A DNA stretch of 12,672 nucleotides. Origin: Synura sp. LO234KE (taxonomy: Eukaryota; Sar; Synurophyceae; Synurales; Mallomonadaceae). The translations under genes and the position numbers were made by a program. The notes under the pieces were generated by a model. It did no database searches. It saw nothing but the letters and a program-made list of their open reading frames with translations, and was not told the DNA's origin. Location of the stretch: the NCBI GenBank assembly GCA_015143735.1, contig VKHC01000052.1, positions 2,193 to 14,864 on the forward strand. Direction: 5' to 3'. Shown piece after piece: positions 1 to 8,766 of the stretch (position 1 is the first letter of the stretch; each line of letters begins with the position of its first letter).

Positions 1-22
1 GCGTCCGTTCAAGCTAACATAA

Positions 23-253
23 TCAATCAGAACAAAACCTTACATACGAGTATGAGCTATTCGTTTCGATATACAAATAACACACTAACAACAACTCCGT
101 ATCCCGATAAGATATGCTAGCGCAAAAATAAGGCGGGCTCCCCTTTTCGTAGCATCGACCCATCTTCTTATCGAATCCGCAGAGACAGCCTCCTTCGATC
201 GGGGTTGTGCAATATGACAAACTCATCGTACCAGCTAAACTTATGTACACCAC
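23..253 (-). CDS. weak cysteine-rich reading frame, unrecognised
   Basis: This minus-strand frame would encode 76 residues. It has cysteines at residues 15, 23, 25, 34 and 44, including a CLC pair inside a Gly-rich turn, and more near the end. The cysteine spacing and a Lys-Lys-Met-Gly-Arg-Cys stretch give it a slightly protein-like look. There is no clear hydrophobic signal peptide at the N-terminus. The frame stays open for only a few codons upstream of the Met before a TGA. I recognise no family. It could be an exon of a small secreted protein whose remainder lies off the window, or chance. The probability that it is a real gene is low. Confidence 0.15.
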   Translation of the reverse strand: MVYISLAGTMSLSYCTTPIEGGCLCGFDKKMGRCYEKGSPPYFCASISYRDTELLLVCYLYIETNSSYSYVRFCSD

Positions 254-430
254 AGCCTTGAAGTCTCTTCAAAAGTAGACTACGACACTTCTCTCTCCGG
301 GCGGTGCTCCGATATGTTTAGTCAGAACCCCTTGCCCATACCCCAAGCGGGATATGCCAATCTGGCTCATATGGGTGCTTTGCACTACTATATGCCTGTC
401 ATGTTTTCTGAGCTAAATTTTACTTTTAAA
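254..430. other. no supported gene
   Basis: No convincing reading frame, RNA gene or repeat is visible here. The plus-strand frame running through 314-691 is antisense to the endonuclease remnant and has no protein-like features. Further parts of the left-hand LINE, such as a reverse transcriptase, would be expected on the minus strand towards position 1 and beyond, but I do not recognise any. Confidence 0.4.
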
Positions 431-1249
431 AAATGTCAATCAGAACCCACTGTGTCCATTCCCATGTTGGTCGGGGTAATGCTGGCCAACTTTTTAACTA
501 GCAGATGGTCAATCCAGCTTGTCCCCTGCGCCTCATTCTGGAGAAGTGGGATATTACTTGTTCTAGTGCTGAGTCTCCCAAGCCGTGTACCGAGGTGGGG
601 TGACGCCAACTGGAGTCTCTGGCCCAGGTTTGAAGTCCTTTACCGTGGGCACCCAAGGTTCTGCCTAGAATTGGATCCCAGACGCTGTTGAAGTCCCCAG
701 CGAGGACAGCATATTGACGGGGGTGCGCACAAGAGGAGTAACTAATCTCATTGATGCAGATTTGGAGATAGTCTTTCGGGTGGAGCAGATTGTGCTGCTG
801 ACTCACAAGATGCAGGAGAAGTTCTGGGAGACCGAGAGTTGTCTCACCAGACTTTTTCAAGTGCATTGTCTTGGGGCCAGTAGGATACAATGATCTTGAA
901 TCCAAAACCGGCTTCACGGCTGGTAATATAGTGATCGAGCTGTGCACTTCCAGTTCGACAGGATGTGGGGAAAAGTCGGTCGTGTAGATTCCAAGTCTGT
1001 GGTCGGTCAGGAACATTTAACCCCCACTCGAATGGCTTTCTTTTCTCCTTTGACATTCAGCCGCCACGCCTTCAACTTTGAAGATCTGAGGTTGTCGCCC
1101 TACTCTCTTTTAAAGTTGCTGCACGTAGTATTGTACTTGAGTCTGAGTGCATCTGATGGTATCCTGAAGGACTAGAACTCCAATTCTCTGAGTATCCTAG
1201 TATGGGATGAAATCTTTAAATTTTCCCCACTCAGACCGTTCACGTTTAG
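430..1249 (-). pseudogene. LINE endonuclease (EEP family) remnant
   Basis: Five blocks match the endonuclease/exonuclease/phosphatase fold of LINEs. Near 1249-1232 is SLNVNGL, the N-terminal Asn motif. At 1172-1158 is VLQDT, corresponding to the metal-binding Gln-Glu-Thr block with Asp in place of Glu. At 890-840 is a V-S-Y-W-P block resembling the usual N-x-Y-x-P. At 698-687 is AGDFN, the catalytic Asp/Asn pair, inside a 172-codon open frame (1016-498). At 519-484 is SWIDHLL in another frame, followed at about 450-440 by Ser-Asp and then a stop where the family has Ser-Asp-His. At least three frame changes are needed to link these blocks, so no enzyme is made. About 270 codons overall is the normal domain size. 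Confidence 0.65.
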
Positions 1250-1538
1250 CGAAGTTACTCTCTGACGTCGTTGCCTTTTCCAACTTGCCCACTTGCACTT
1301 CGTTGAATTTAGTCCGCGTCGGGAGGTTGGATGTGGCGTGCTTCTAGTACGCCGTCAGCTTTTGCCCACCCGGGTGGCCTTGTACTGGTGCGGTGGAGGG
1401 GTCAATGTCGTTAGGTGGAAGTGTGGGCCACGTGCCGTGAATAGAAGCTCTGAGCTTGATGAGACGTAGCTTGGGGAGGTAACGGATAATCGATAGGTTG
1501 ATCGCTGGAGAGTAGCGTCCCGCGAGCCCACCAGTTTC
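430..1538 (-). mobile_element. decayed LINE (non-LTR retrotransposon), 5' part with endonuclease
   Basis: The minus strand carries an apurinic-type endonuclease domain typical of LINE ORF2, with conserved blocks in the correct order but spread over several frames. Upstream, at 1538-1344, lies a 65-codon stop-free frame that could be remains of ORF1 or the ORF2 leader, though two frames are open there and no zinc knuckle is visible. The reverse transcriptase part is not seen and would lie beyond position 1 or be deleted. The outer boundaries are approximate, and no poly(A) tail or target-site duplication was found. The element is inactive because of multiple frame breaks. Confidence 0.6.
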
Positions 1539-1800
1539 TCAATAAACCTTTATTTGGGCTTGGAGTGAGAGGGCAAAGCTTCCTAGTTGGAGGCGTAGGA
1601 CGAGGAGCTTTTTAGAAGCTCGTTGGAGAAGTCCGCGGCTTTTGCCAGTTGTTGAAGTGTTAATGTTGACCCGGAACTTCGAGTTGGTCCAGTGCTAAGC
1701 TGCTATCTGTATTGAGTCATCCCAAATGCGAATACCAGAAGGGTCGCCTCTATGATAGCTCAAAATTTCAAGTGCAACTGAACTATCGATTTTCCCACCA
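1539..1800. other. no supported gene
   Basis: On the minus strand at about 1690-1560 a short frame reads like a helix rich in Leu, Ala, Lys and Ser (for example QLAKAADFSNELL), then hits a stop. It could belong to the 5' ORF of the neighbouring LINE remnant, but no domain is recognisable. Confidence 0.3.
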
Positions 1801-1837
1801 CTACAGCGGCATCTATAGCACCCTGCTACAGCGGCGC
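1801..1837. repeat. 25-bp repeat of CTACAGCGGC units
   Basis: The decamer CTACAGCGGC occurs at 1801-1810 and again at 1826-1835, with CTATAGC between them. The units resemble the CTATAGCGG and CTACAGTGG units of the repeat cluster at 2255-2445, so both patches probably derive from the same repeat family. Confidence 0.55.
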
Positions 1838-2254
1838 CACGTACCGAGGTAGATTGTGACCAAGCAGATTGGCAATACCACCTGCGCCGATATTACCTGC
1901 GCTGTTTTGATGACAGATGACGATTGCATTCACTCGGGTCACTCCACTCGGTCACGGTAATTGCCGGTGGGCTCACAGAGAGTAGGTAGCTTTAGTCCAT
2001 TTTGTGGTATGTCTCTCATTGTGGTCAGTTATTCAGTCCTTAAATGGACTAAGCTAACGAAGCTAGCTATTTTCAAAAAAGAAGAACTAAGATGACGATG
2101 ATCTTGAGGTCATTTAGCCTATTCTGTGCCAAAACTAATTAGAACTGAAGTGGAAAACTTCGTAGATGTGATCGGTGCGAAGACCCCAGTACGTTTTTAA
2201 AACTACGAATAAGTCCTCAGAAATTTTTACTTCATCCGTGTAATAAATCACCAT
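1838..2254. other. no supported gene
   Basis: This stretch lies between the two related repeat patches. No frame of useful length with protein-like composition, RNA gene or LINE motif was seen on either strand. Confidence 0.4.
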
Positions 2255-2445
2255 CTGCTATAGCGGTCACTATAGCAGCCGCTATAGCGGGTGCATGTAC
2301 GTACGAAAGTGTTCCGCTGTACGCGGTTCCGCTATAGTGGTGGCTCTAGCGGGTGTACGTGCGTACGAAAGTGTTCCACTGTACGCGGACTGCTATCGCG
2401 GTGGCTACAGTGGTTCCGCTATAGCGGTGGCTACAGTGGCTATTC
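2255..2445. repeat. palindrome-rich repeat cluster with a 62-bp tandem pair
   Basis: The cluster opens with an inverted repeat, CTGCTATAG (2255-2263) and CTATAGCAG (2270-2278), separated by 6 nt. The perfect 12-bp palindrome CCGCTATAGCGG follows at 2279-2290 and recurs at 2416-2427, with a one-base variant at 2329-2340. A unit of 62 bp starts at 2286 and repeats at 2348, sharing the core TACGAAAGTGTTCC followed by CTGTACGCGG. Degenerate GGTGGCTACAGTGG units finish the patch. The frame open at 2291-2506 simply translates this repeat as reiterated Phe-Arg-Tyr-Ser-Gly-Gly and is not considered a gene. The structure suits either a short interspersed element or a local satellite. Confidence 0.8.
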
Positions 2446-3501
2446 AGAAGTAACGCATCCAAAGTCGATTGAGCTATTGAAATGCTTGAATATTAAATTT
2501 TGTTGAGTTCACGAGTAATACCACGTTTATTTCAAAGAAAACCTTTATTTAATCAGTAAAACAATTGCTGTCATTTTAGTATTTTGGATATTTTGGATAT
2601 TTTACTAAGGTCAATGGAGGTTCATAATTCAGTATGTTGAAGACCTAAGGAGTGCGAATTCATATATCATTTTATTTTGCATATCAACTCGCTGAAATTT
2701 GAGCGCCATTTCGTGGATTTTCGAAACTGGACCTTCAAATCTTGAAAATTTTCTTACTCGCGATTATTTTCTGCGTTTCTTAATATTTCCGATTAATTCA
2801 GTTCCGTTAAGCATTCGCCTTTTTTGACGTCTACATCGTTACTATTAAGAATTGTGGAACCCTTAAGATTACTTATAGTACATATTTTAAAAACAAAACT
2901 AGGACGTTTCGTTACAACGGGAATTTTTGAATAACAATACACTTCAATATACTATAGACGATTCACGGTACGCGGTGGATTATTGCACAGATGTTTTATT
3001 ATAGCTTCTTTTCTTCATAGTTTCTTGGCGGGAGAGGAGGATTAGGATAGGATTGGAATTATTATTTGCTTCTGTTACAAGTATCATCTCTCTACAACGT
3101 GAATAGTACTTACCTGCAGCAAGTTGGCATTCTTTCCTAGCGGTCACTCATCATAGTTTTCGATACTTTCTGTACTAGTAACAAAATATCTAACAATCTC
3201 ATTTAGTCGATGATGGCGAAGGAATTCATTTCTAAAAATCGTTAAGTTACTAGCTTAAACAGATTAAGGACTTTCAAGAAAGAAAAGACTGCTGGCGAGG
3301 ATTGATCTGAGAGATATATCGGTACAACGACGAACAGGACGAGCAAAGGGGTAGAGCGAGGAAAGGATCACTCAGCAGTCTCCGCGGTCAAATGAAGTAG
3401 AATGTTCTTAACTTTTTCTTCAACTTGAGACTACTATTCAATTTTTTTTCGAATCACATTATGAGTAAACTGTTGCAAAAACGAAAGCAGTATGATTGTA
3501 T
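2446..3501. other. AT-rich noncoding stretch downstream of the REX1-B gene
   Basis: No supported coding region was found on either strand. A small direct repeat, ATTTTGGAT in tandem, lies at about 2580-2602. A strong donor-like sequence, CAG followed by GTAAGT, reads on the minus strand at 3116-3108, but the frames before it close quickly, so no exon could be built. The last 80 bases before 3502 would be the 3' UTR of the REX1-B gene. No canonical AATAAA was seen there. Confidence 0.45.
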
Positions 3502-4253
3502 TTACGAGGACACCAGAAGCGCATGTTCACCATCTATTAGCTCGCATTTCTCCAAAATGATCTCGTCCATAAGACACGAGATCTGGCATTGAATCTCAGA
3601 TATTCTTGTGCTGGTATATTCTATTTCATTTGGGGAGGAAACAGATATGTTTCCTTTTTCCGTCAAAATACCAAGTCTCCCATTAAGAACAGCCAAATGA
3701 AGCGCGGCCACAAGAGTCAGCTTCTCTCTTTCATACTGCTGAATTTTAGCAATCAATTCTGATGCTTTTACAACCTTCCTTTCGAGAAGAAGAGCCTAAA
3801 ATTTGCAATAGTATTGTGGTTCGGACTGCGGGAAATAATTTAGCGCACCTGAATTTTAATAATATTTTCTGATATTGTGGCGAATACTGAAGTAACTTCG
3901 GCGCCTTCGATTTACGGTCATGAGATGTTAATATATCACTTTACGCTGAAATGCAATATGTACTCACAAAGAAATTGATACTCGTATATATTATTATCTT
4001 CCACAAGTTTCTTAAACACGGCATTATATTCTAGAAAGGTCTCGCAGCGATCTCCCTGTAGGTTGGTGAAGAGATTTAACAAGTCCGCGGAGGATAAGTT
4101 GCTCAGTTCTCGCGAAATCGCGCTGGTTTTCTTGAGGTTTGAAGCATTCAAAACATTTTGAAAGAAATCCTTTTCGCTACAATTGCAACCGATGCAGTCC
4201 CCTTTCGATTCTTGTCTTCTAGAAAGTATATTCGAACATTCAATCAAATTCAT
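3502..4253 (-). CDS. REX1BD: REX1-B domain protein (REX1BD-like), three exons
   Basis: Exons are 4253-3968, 3904-3849 and 3795-3502, joining to 636 nt (211 residues plus TAA). Both junctions keep frame: phase 1 giving a Cys codon, then phase 0. Residues 55-120 hold the family block, with S-A-D-L-L-N-L-F near the start and an aromatic Y-E-Y-Q-F-L before the first junction. The second exon gives an E-V-T-S-V-F-A-T-I-S helix, and the third continues with L-I-A-K-I-Q-Q-Y-E-R-E-K-L and then leucine-rich helices. This mixed helical, probably coiled-coil layout matches REX1-B, first described in Chlamydomonas as a DNA-repair gene and conserved as human REX1BD; its biochemical role is not established. 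The N-terminal 45 residues are extra and include Cys20-x-x-Cys23-x-Cys25, a possible metal site. The call rests on pattern recall, not a search. Confidence 0.78.
3796..3848 (-). other. intron 2 of REX1-B gene, 53 nt
   Basis: The intron runs from GTGCGC to a TTTTAG acceptor and is in phase 0. It contains CTAA-type branch candidates. Without removal the frame closes. With removal the amphipathic helix of the REX1-B block is continuous across the junction. Confidence 0.78.
3905..3967 (-). other. intron 1 of REX1-B gene, 63 nt
   Basis: The intron begins GTGAGTA and ends CGAAG, with TATTAAC about 30 nt before the acceptor as a near-perfect branch-site match. Removing it places the split Cys codon in frame with exon 2. 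An earlier AG after TTTC would give an immediate in-frame TAA, which is why the later acceptor was chosen. Confidence 0.75.
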
Positions 4254-4435
4254 AGTAATTTATTTATTTCCTTATGGTTTGATCTTTTTGCTAACTAGTA
4301 ACTACAACTACTGTTTATAGTCGCTGTAAACACTTCGTGAAACCATAGTTAGACTTATACCGAATCTTCAGGTGTTCGCATTACTCTCTTATCGCACCCT
4401 CATCTTGTTGTTTATATCTTGTGAAAAATACGCGG
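4254..4435. promoter_or_regulatory. shared intergenic region of two divergent genes
   Basis: Only 182 bp separate the start codons of the REX1-B gene (minus) and the PPIP5K gene (plus), so this segment must hold both 5' UTRs and both core promoters. It is AT-rich, with pyrimidine runs such as TTACTCTCTTATC before the plus-strand start. TTTATAT at 4410-4416 is the only TATA-like element near that start and is probably too close to be a functional TATA box. Bidirectional promoter use is inferred from the layout alone. Confidence 0.5.
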
Positions 4436-7400
4436 ATGTCAGTCTTTCAGTTTTTCCGGTCTGGTCTGCCCGGATATAGCAGAGGTCAGCGGGATGCTAG
4501 GAAAAAAATTGTGAAAATTAGATTGGGCGTCTGTGCAATGGATAAGAAAGCACGATCTAAACCAATGAGGGAAATTCTTGGCCGACTGAATCCGAATAAT
4601 TTTGAAATAATTATATTTGGTGATAATCTTATTCTAAATGAGCCTGTTGAAAATTGGCCGGTCACAGAATGTTTGATAGCGTTTTCGTCCTCACATTATC
4701 CTACGCATAAAGTTCTGCAGTATATTGAGTTAAGAAAGCCTTATTTGGTAAACGACCTCGAAACAGACGAAAATGTCTTGAGGGACAGAAGGAAGGTTTA
4801 TAAGCACCTGGAGGATGCAGGAATAGATGTGCCATTTCATATAATTGTTGATCGTGATGATGATTCGATTATACACCAAATCGAAGAATTTGATGAATAT
4901 ATCATTGTTAACGGTGTGAAATTGAGCAAACCTTTGGTTGAGAAGCCTGTTGACGCCGAAGATCATAACATATATATCTATTATCCAATGAGTGCGGGAG
5001 GTGGAAGCAAGCGCCTCTATCGGAAGGTCGGGGATCGAAGCAGCACTTTCTATCCGAATGAAAATGACATAAGGAAAGAAGGATCGTATATATATGAGGA
5101 GTTTGTGAATACCCAGGGCACAGATGTCAAAGTGTATACTGTAGGACCTGATTACGGTCACGCAGAAGCCCGGAAATCCCCTGTTGTTGATGGAAAGGTA
5201 ATCAGTTTCGTTTTTCTATGCGTATTCTTGAGTTTAGTGGCATATCGCGCTTAGGTCAATCGAGATCAAGCGGGCATAGAGATAAGATATCCTGTAATCC
5301 TCTCTGCCGTTGAGAAAGAAATCAGTAGGAAAATCGTGTTGACATTCAAGCAGACGGTTTGTGGTTTTGACATTCTGAGGTAAGTAATCTGTTTTTCTTC
5401 GTATCGCATTACCTGAAAAGTAATATGGTTCATGTAGAGTTCAAGGGCGCTCCTACGTATGCGATGTCAACGGTTTCAGTTTCGTTAAGAACTCCCGAAA
5501 ATACTATGACGACTGCGCGCAGATTCTTAGCGAAATAATTCTAATAGCTTGTCGGCCGGAGCTAAAGTCGATATTATCAGCTGCATCTCCTCTCGTGCGA
5601 CTTCAAGTTCCCGTGCCCGCGTCTCCAAGGGCTAAAACCTATTCTTCGCCTGCGATTCCGGAGTCTCCTTTAGACAGATCTCCCAGCCCATTGTCTGAAA
5701 TGTCCGCTGATACACAGGGGATGAAATTAGATCTGCGGGAGCTAGAGGAGTTGCGATGTGTGATTGCAATAGTAAGACATGGGGACCGTACTCCGAAACA
5801 GAAGATGAAGGTGGCTGTGTCCGAGCCCTTGTACCTGGCATACTTTAGAGAGAACGCCGCCAATCAGAAGAAAGAATTGCGCGTCAAGGGTCGGGTGGGT
5901 CTCCTGCGCTTCTTGGATGTCACCCGAGCCACCATCGCGGAGAGAGAGGCGGCCGGGCAGAAGGACGAGACCTTCCGTCGACTGCGACAGATTCGAGACG
6001 TGCTGGAGCGCTGGGAAATCTCGGGAGTGAACCGCAAAGTGCAGTTGAAGCCAACTAAAGTAGAGGAGACGGTGGCTGAGAACGGAGAGACCGTAACAGA
6101 AGTCAAAGAAATCCTTGTGATTGTGAAGTGGGGCGGAGACTTGACCTCGTTAGGCAGCGCTCAATCTGAACACTTGGGCACGGAGTTCCGTAAAAATATG
6201 TATCCTGGGCCAGAAGGTGGTGGTGTGTTACGACTCCACGCGACATATCGCCATGACTTGAAGATTCGCGCATCTGATGAGGGTCGTGTGATGAAGACGG
6301 CGGCGGCGTTTACCAAGGGGCTTCTGGATCTGGAGGGTCCACTCACTCCGATCCTGGCGAGTCTGGTGACTGTGGAGGAGAAGAGCAAGGAAATGTTGGA
6401 CCACCACGGGAACGACGAGATTCGCATGGAGACGGACCGCTGCAAGGAGCACCTCAACGCGTTGCAGAAGGACGAGGACGCGTCTGAGGATCTGTTGAGG
6501 GCGATCGCTCCCGCGTGTCAGCCATCCATTCGCAGTGCTCTGATGCGGGTGGGGAATCCGCTGAGATCCCTTAGACGAATGCATGAATTGGTGGGAGGGC
6601 TGTGCAGGCAGTTGGCGGAGAAGTTTGAGCGGCTGGACGAGGAGCACTATTCGGGAAATGGGGGGGAGGCCCAGAAGCTGTACGGCGGAGAGACCTTCGA
6701 GCTGATGTACGAGCGCTGGTCCAAGCTAAACAAGGATTTGTTCAAGAAGAGCTCTGGTCTCTACGATCTCACGAAAGTGCCCGACGTGTACGACATGGTC
6801 CGCTACGACGTGTTGCACAACTCGCACGTTAATTTGGAAGGCATGGAGGAGCTGTACCGACTATCGATGAATATTGCGGACTGTGTTGTTCCTCAGGAGT
6901 ACGGTATCGACAAGAGTGACAAGCGGGTTATTGGCAGCAAGACGTGTCGGGTGTTGCTAGAGAAGCTGAAGTACGACTTGAGCGTAGCGATGGACGAGAG
7001 CAGAATCGACATGCGGTATTTATTGGATTTGAGCCACGCGGATGACCTGGCCATTAATTCTCTGGGGAGGTGTGTTCGGACCCGTCTCTACTTCACGTCC
7101 GAGTCACACCTACACACCCTGTTGAATGTGCTGAGGTACCCCGCGGATCCCTCCCGGTGCGCCTTCTCGCCGTCGGGTTGCGTAGCGCTGGAGGAGGCTG
7201 CGGAGCTGTCTTACCTCACACAGATAGTTATCCGACTGTTCGTGGATAAGAGCGACAACCAGAAGTACCGCTGCGAGCTGTCATTCAGTCCCGGAACTTA
7301 CAACGACCCGACGATTGATAAAACGAATGGATTAGCGCAGTTTCACAGCTTAAATAAGTCAATCCAATGCGAGACTCTTTTGGATTACCTATCAGATGCC

Positions 7401-7517
7401 ATAGAAGCTGGTAAGGGCTCGACTGAAGAATCGGTGGCAAGGCCTCTTGCGATGTCAGAAGGTGAGGCCATCTTATCTGATCCGGCTGTGAGACCTGAAG
7501 ACCGTGTAGTCAAGTAG
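4436..7517 (+). CDS. PPIP5K: diphosphoinositol pentakisphosphate kinase (PPIP5K/Vip1), three exons
   Basis: Exons 4436-5197, 5255-5379 and 5438-7517 join to 2967 nt, encoding 988 residues and TAG. The family makes and degrades inositol pyrophosphates: the kinase phosphorylates IP6 or 5-IP7 at position 1, and the phosphatase domain removes that phosphate. Residues 25-350 are the ATP-grasp kinase. It begins [12 protein letters not shown], followed by L-N-E-P-V-E-N-W-P (67-75), the [11 protein letters not shown] block (168-178), S-A-G-G-G-S-K-R (186-193), D-V-K-V-Y-T-V-G-P (230-238) and the metal-binding D305-V-N307-G. Residues 350-395 are a Ser/Pro-rich linker. From 398 comes the histidine-acid-phosphatase domain, with R409-H410-G-D-R-T-P, R567-H568-D and E851-S-H853. 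The ATG at 4436 is chosen because Met35 would cut the first strand. It lacks the long C-terminal tail of animal forms. No frame break is visible. Confidence 0.95.
5198..5254 (+). other. intron 1 of PPIP5K gene, 57 nt
   Basis: The intron opens with GTAATC after the conserved Asp-Gly-Lys codons and closes with GCGCTTAG, in phase 0. Its removal joins the conserved [10 protein letters not shown] block to V-N-R-D and then I-R-Y-P-V-I-L, exactly as in the family. Confidence 0.9.
5380..5437 (+). other. intron 2 of PPIP5K gene, 58 nt
   Basis: A consensus GTAAGT donor and a CATGTAG acceptor bound the intron, which splits an Arg codon (phase 2). The joined reading continues from C-G-F-D-I-L-R into S-Y-V-C-D-V-N-G, the conserved end of the kinase domain. 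Confidence 0.92.
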
Positions 7518-8766
7518 TGAGGGGATCGTTTGGCGCTGTATCTTTAACCGGCCTACCATGTAGTTGGAGTCAGCTCAATGTTCTCGTGAGTAAAATTACA
7601 GTTATTAAGACAATTCCATATTTAGTAAAGCAACGAAACTATTTTTTGGCTATTGATGAACGATGGTACTGAAATACGTTTGTTTTATCGGCCAAGTAAG
7701 GTAATCGTATATGATAGGCGACAATCTTCTTATAGTTGGTGTTGTCTATTAGTATTACTATGGTACGCAAGAGAAGAGAAGGAAAGCAGGCGAGAACCTA
7801 CCCGATGTAGCTATCACAAACCACCCTTCATTTTCAAAATTACAAATATGTACTCATTACTTGTGATGATAAGCCGATGAGACAGACAACTGAGAATCCA
7901 TGGAGGCCAAGCTGCCGCCCCTGTAACCATCCCTGATTTTTCCCGTAGTTTTGAAAACTTGTTTTGTGCGACTGCTAAAACTAATCTAAATGATTTTGCT
8001 CCCTTCTATGTCCCAAAATCACATATTTATATATTACCAGAAAGGGAGAAGAATCGGTATGAAATACAGGCAAGATCCAACAAAACAAGCGAAAACAAAA
8101 CACCCTTAATATGCCCAGTGGCAAGTCCCACGACAGAGTAGTGGGCTCCGAGTCAATGCACTCAGTTTTAATTATTTTTTTAAAAACGAGTTTGCTTGTG
8201 GAACTGTGCCAAAACCTACCTTGGTGTGTTACGACGGCCTCTGAGTAGTTTTGGCTCACCAGAATGAACCCTAAATCATTTTCCGGAATATAAGTTAGCT
8301 TACGACAGAGTTAAAGATAAAAGAATATACAGGGCACCCCCATCACTGCCTTAACTAGCTACTTTCCGTGAGCTAACTGGCAAGTCCTGCAACCGAGTTT
8401 TGACCCTTTAGTCTCCGACTATATCCACTGACCCAACCGTAGGGGAAGGAAGTGGGGGCCAGAGAACACTATTGTGATAGAAAATCGCGATTTGATAATT
8501 CACCGCACGTTTTTCTACCGACAGATGGGCAATATGTACCGGGGTAGAAGGATCTCGAAAGGACCTGGAGGGGCTGCGGATCTAGTCGCTCCAAGAAGTA
8601 GAGGGTCAGGGCCTCCCTCTCCGGATGGAAGAATGCGATTGAGATAGGGAGGGAGAGGAGGAGCTGGAGCACCCTCTGACTGCAAGGCAGTCGGCTTGTA
8701 CATTCCCGAGGGCTGCAGGGGTTACCCGCAAAAAGGCGGACACAATACTAACTATTTGAGACGAGA
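7518..8766. other. intergenic, no supported gene
   Basis: This segment follows the PPIP5K stop and must include its 3' UTR. Frames at 7653-7880 (plus), 7981-8259 (minus) and 8469-8703 (minus) are open for 60-90 codons but show no domain, motif or convincing composition. The last 450 bases are richer in G and C and might be the 3' end of the minus-strand LINE that starts further right, but nothing after its RNase H can be recognised. Confidence 0.4.

Noticed and set aside
2255-2445. CRISPR-like array
   Set aside because: The repeats are palindromic and adjacent, with no regular unique spacers, and the DNA is eukaryotic.
2291-2506. 71-codon plus-strand frame with repeated Phe-Arg-Tyr-Ser-Gly-Gly
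   Set aside because: The amino-acid repetition is produced by the DNA repeat cluster. There is no other support for coding.
4421-4435. GTG at 4421 as start of the PPIP5K protein
   Set aside because: In a eukaryotic nuclear gene with introns an ATG start is expected. The in-frame ATG at 4436 lies ahead of the whole conserved kinase fold.
4730-5161. 143-codon antisense frame under the kinase exon
   Set aside because: It lies entirely opposite highly conserved PPIP5K coding sequence and shows no protein family features.
5632-6647. Several antisense open frames of 69-139 codons under the phosphatase exon
   Set aside because: They mirror the GC-rich coding strand and have no domain features of their own.
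5595-7517. Phosphatase half as a separate 640-residue gene starting at 5595
   Set aside because: The GTG at 5595 is internal. The frame runs back to the acceptor at 5437 and joins the kinase exons with all conserved family residues in place.
7653-8259. Frames of 75, 60 and 92 codons downstream of PPIP5K
   Set aside because: They are AT-rich, of chance length, without motifs, intron partners or similarity that I can recognise.
8640-8725. Possible tRNA-like fold
   Set aside because: No T-loop GTTCRANNC or matching acceptor stem could be found. Only a short stem-loop-like stretch is present.
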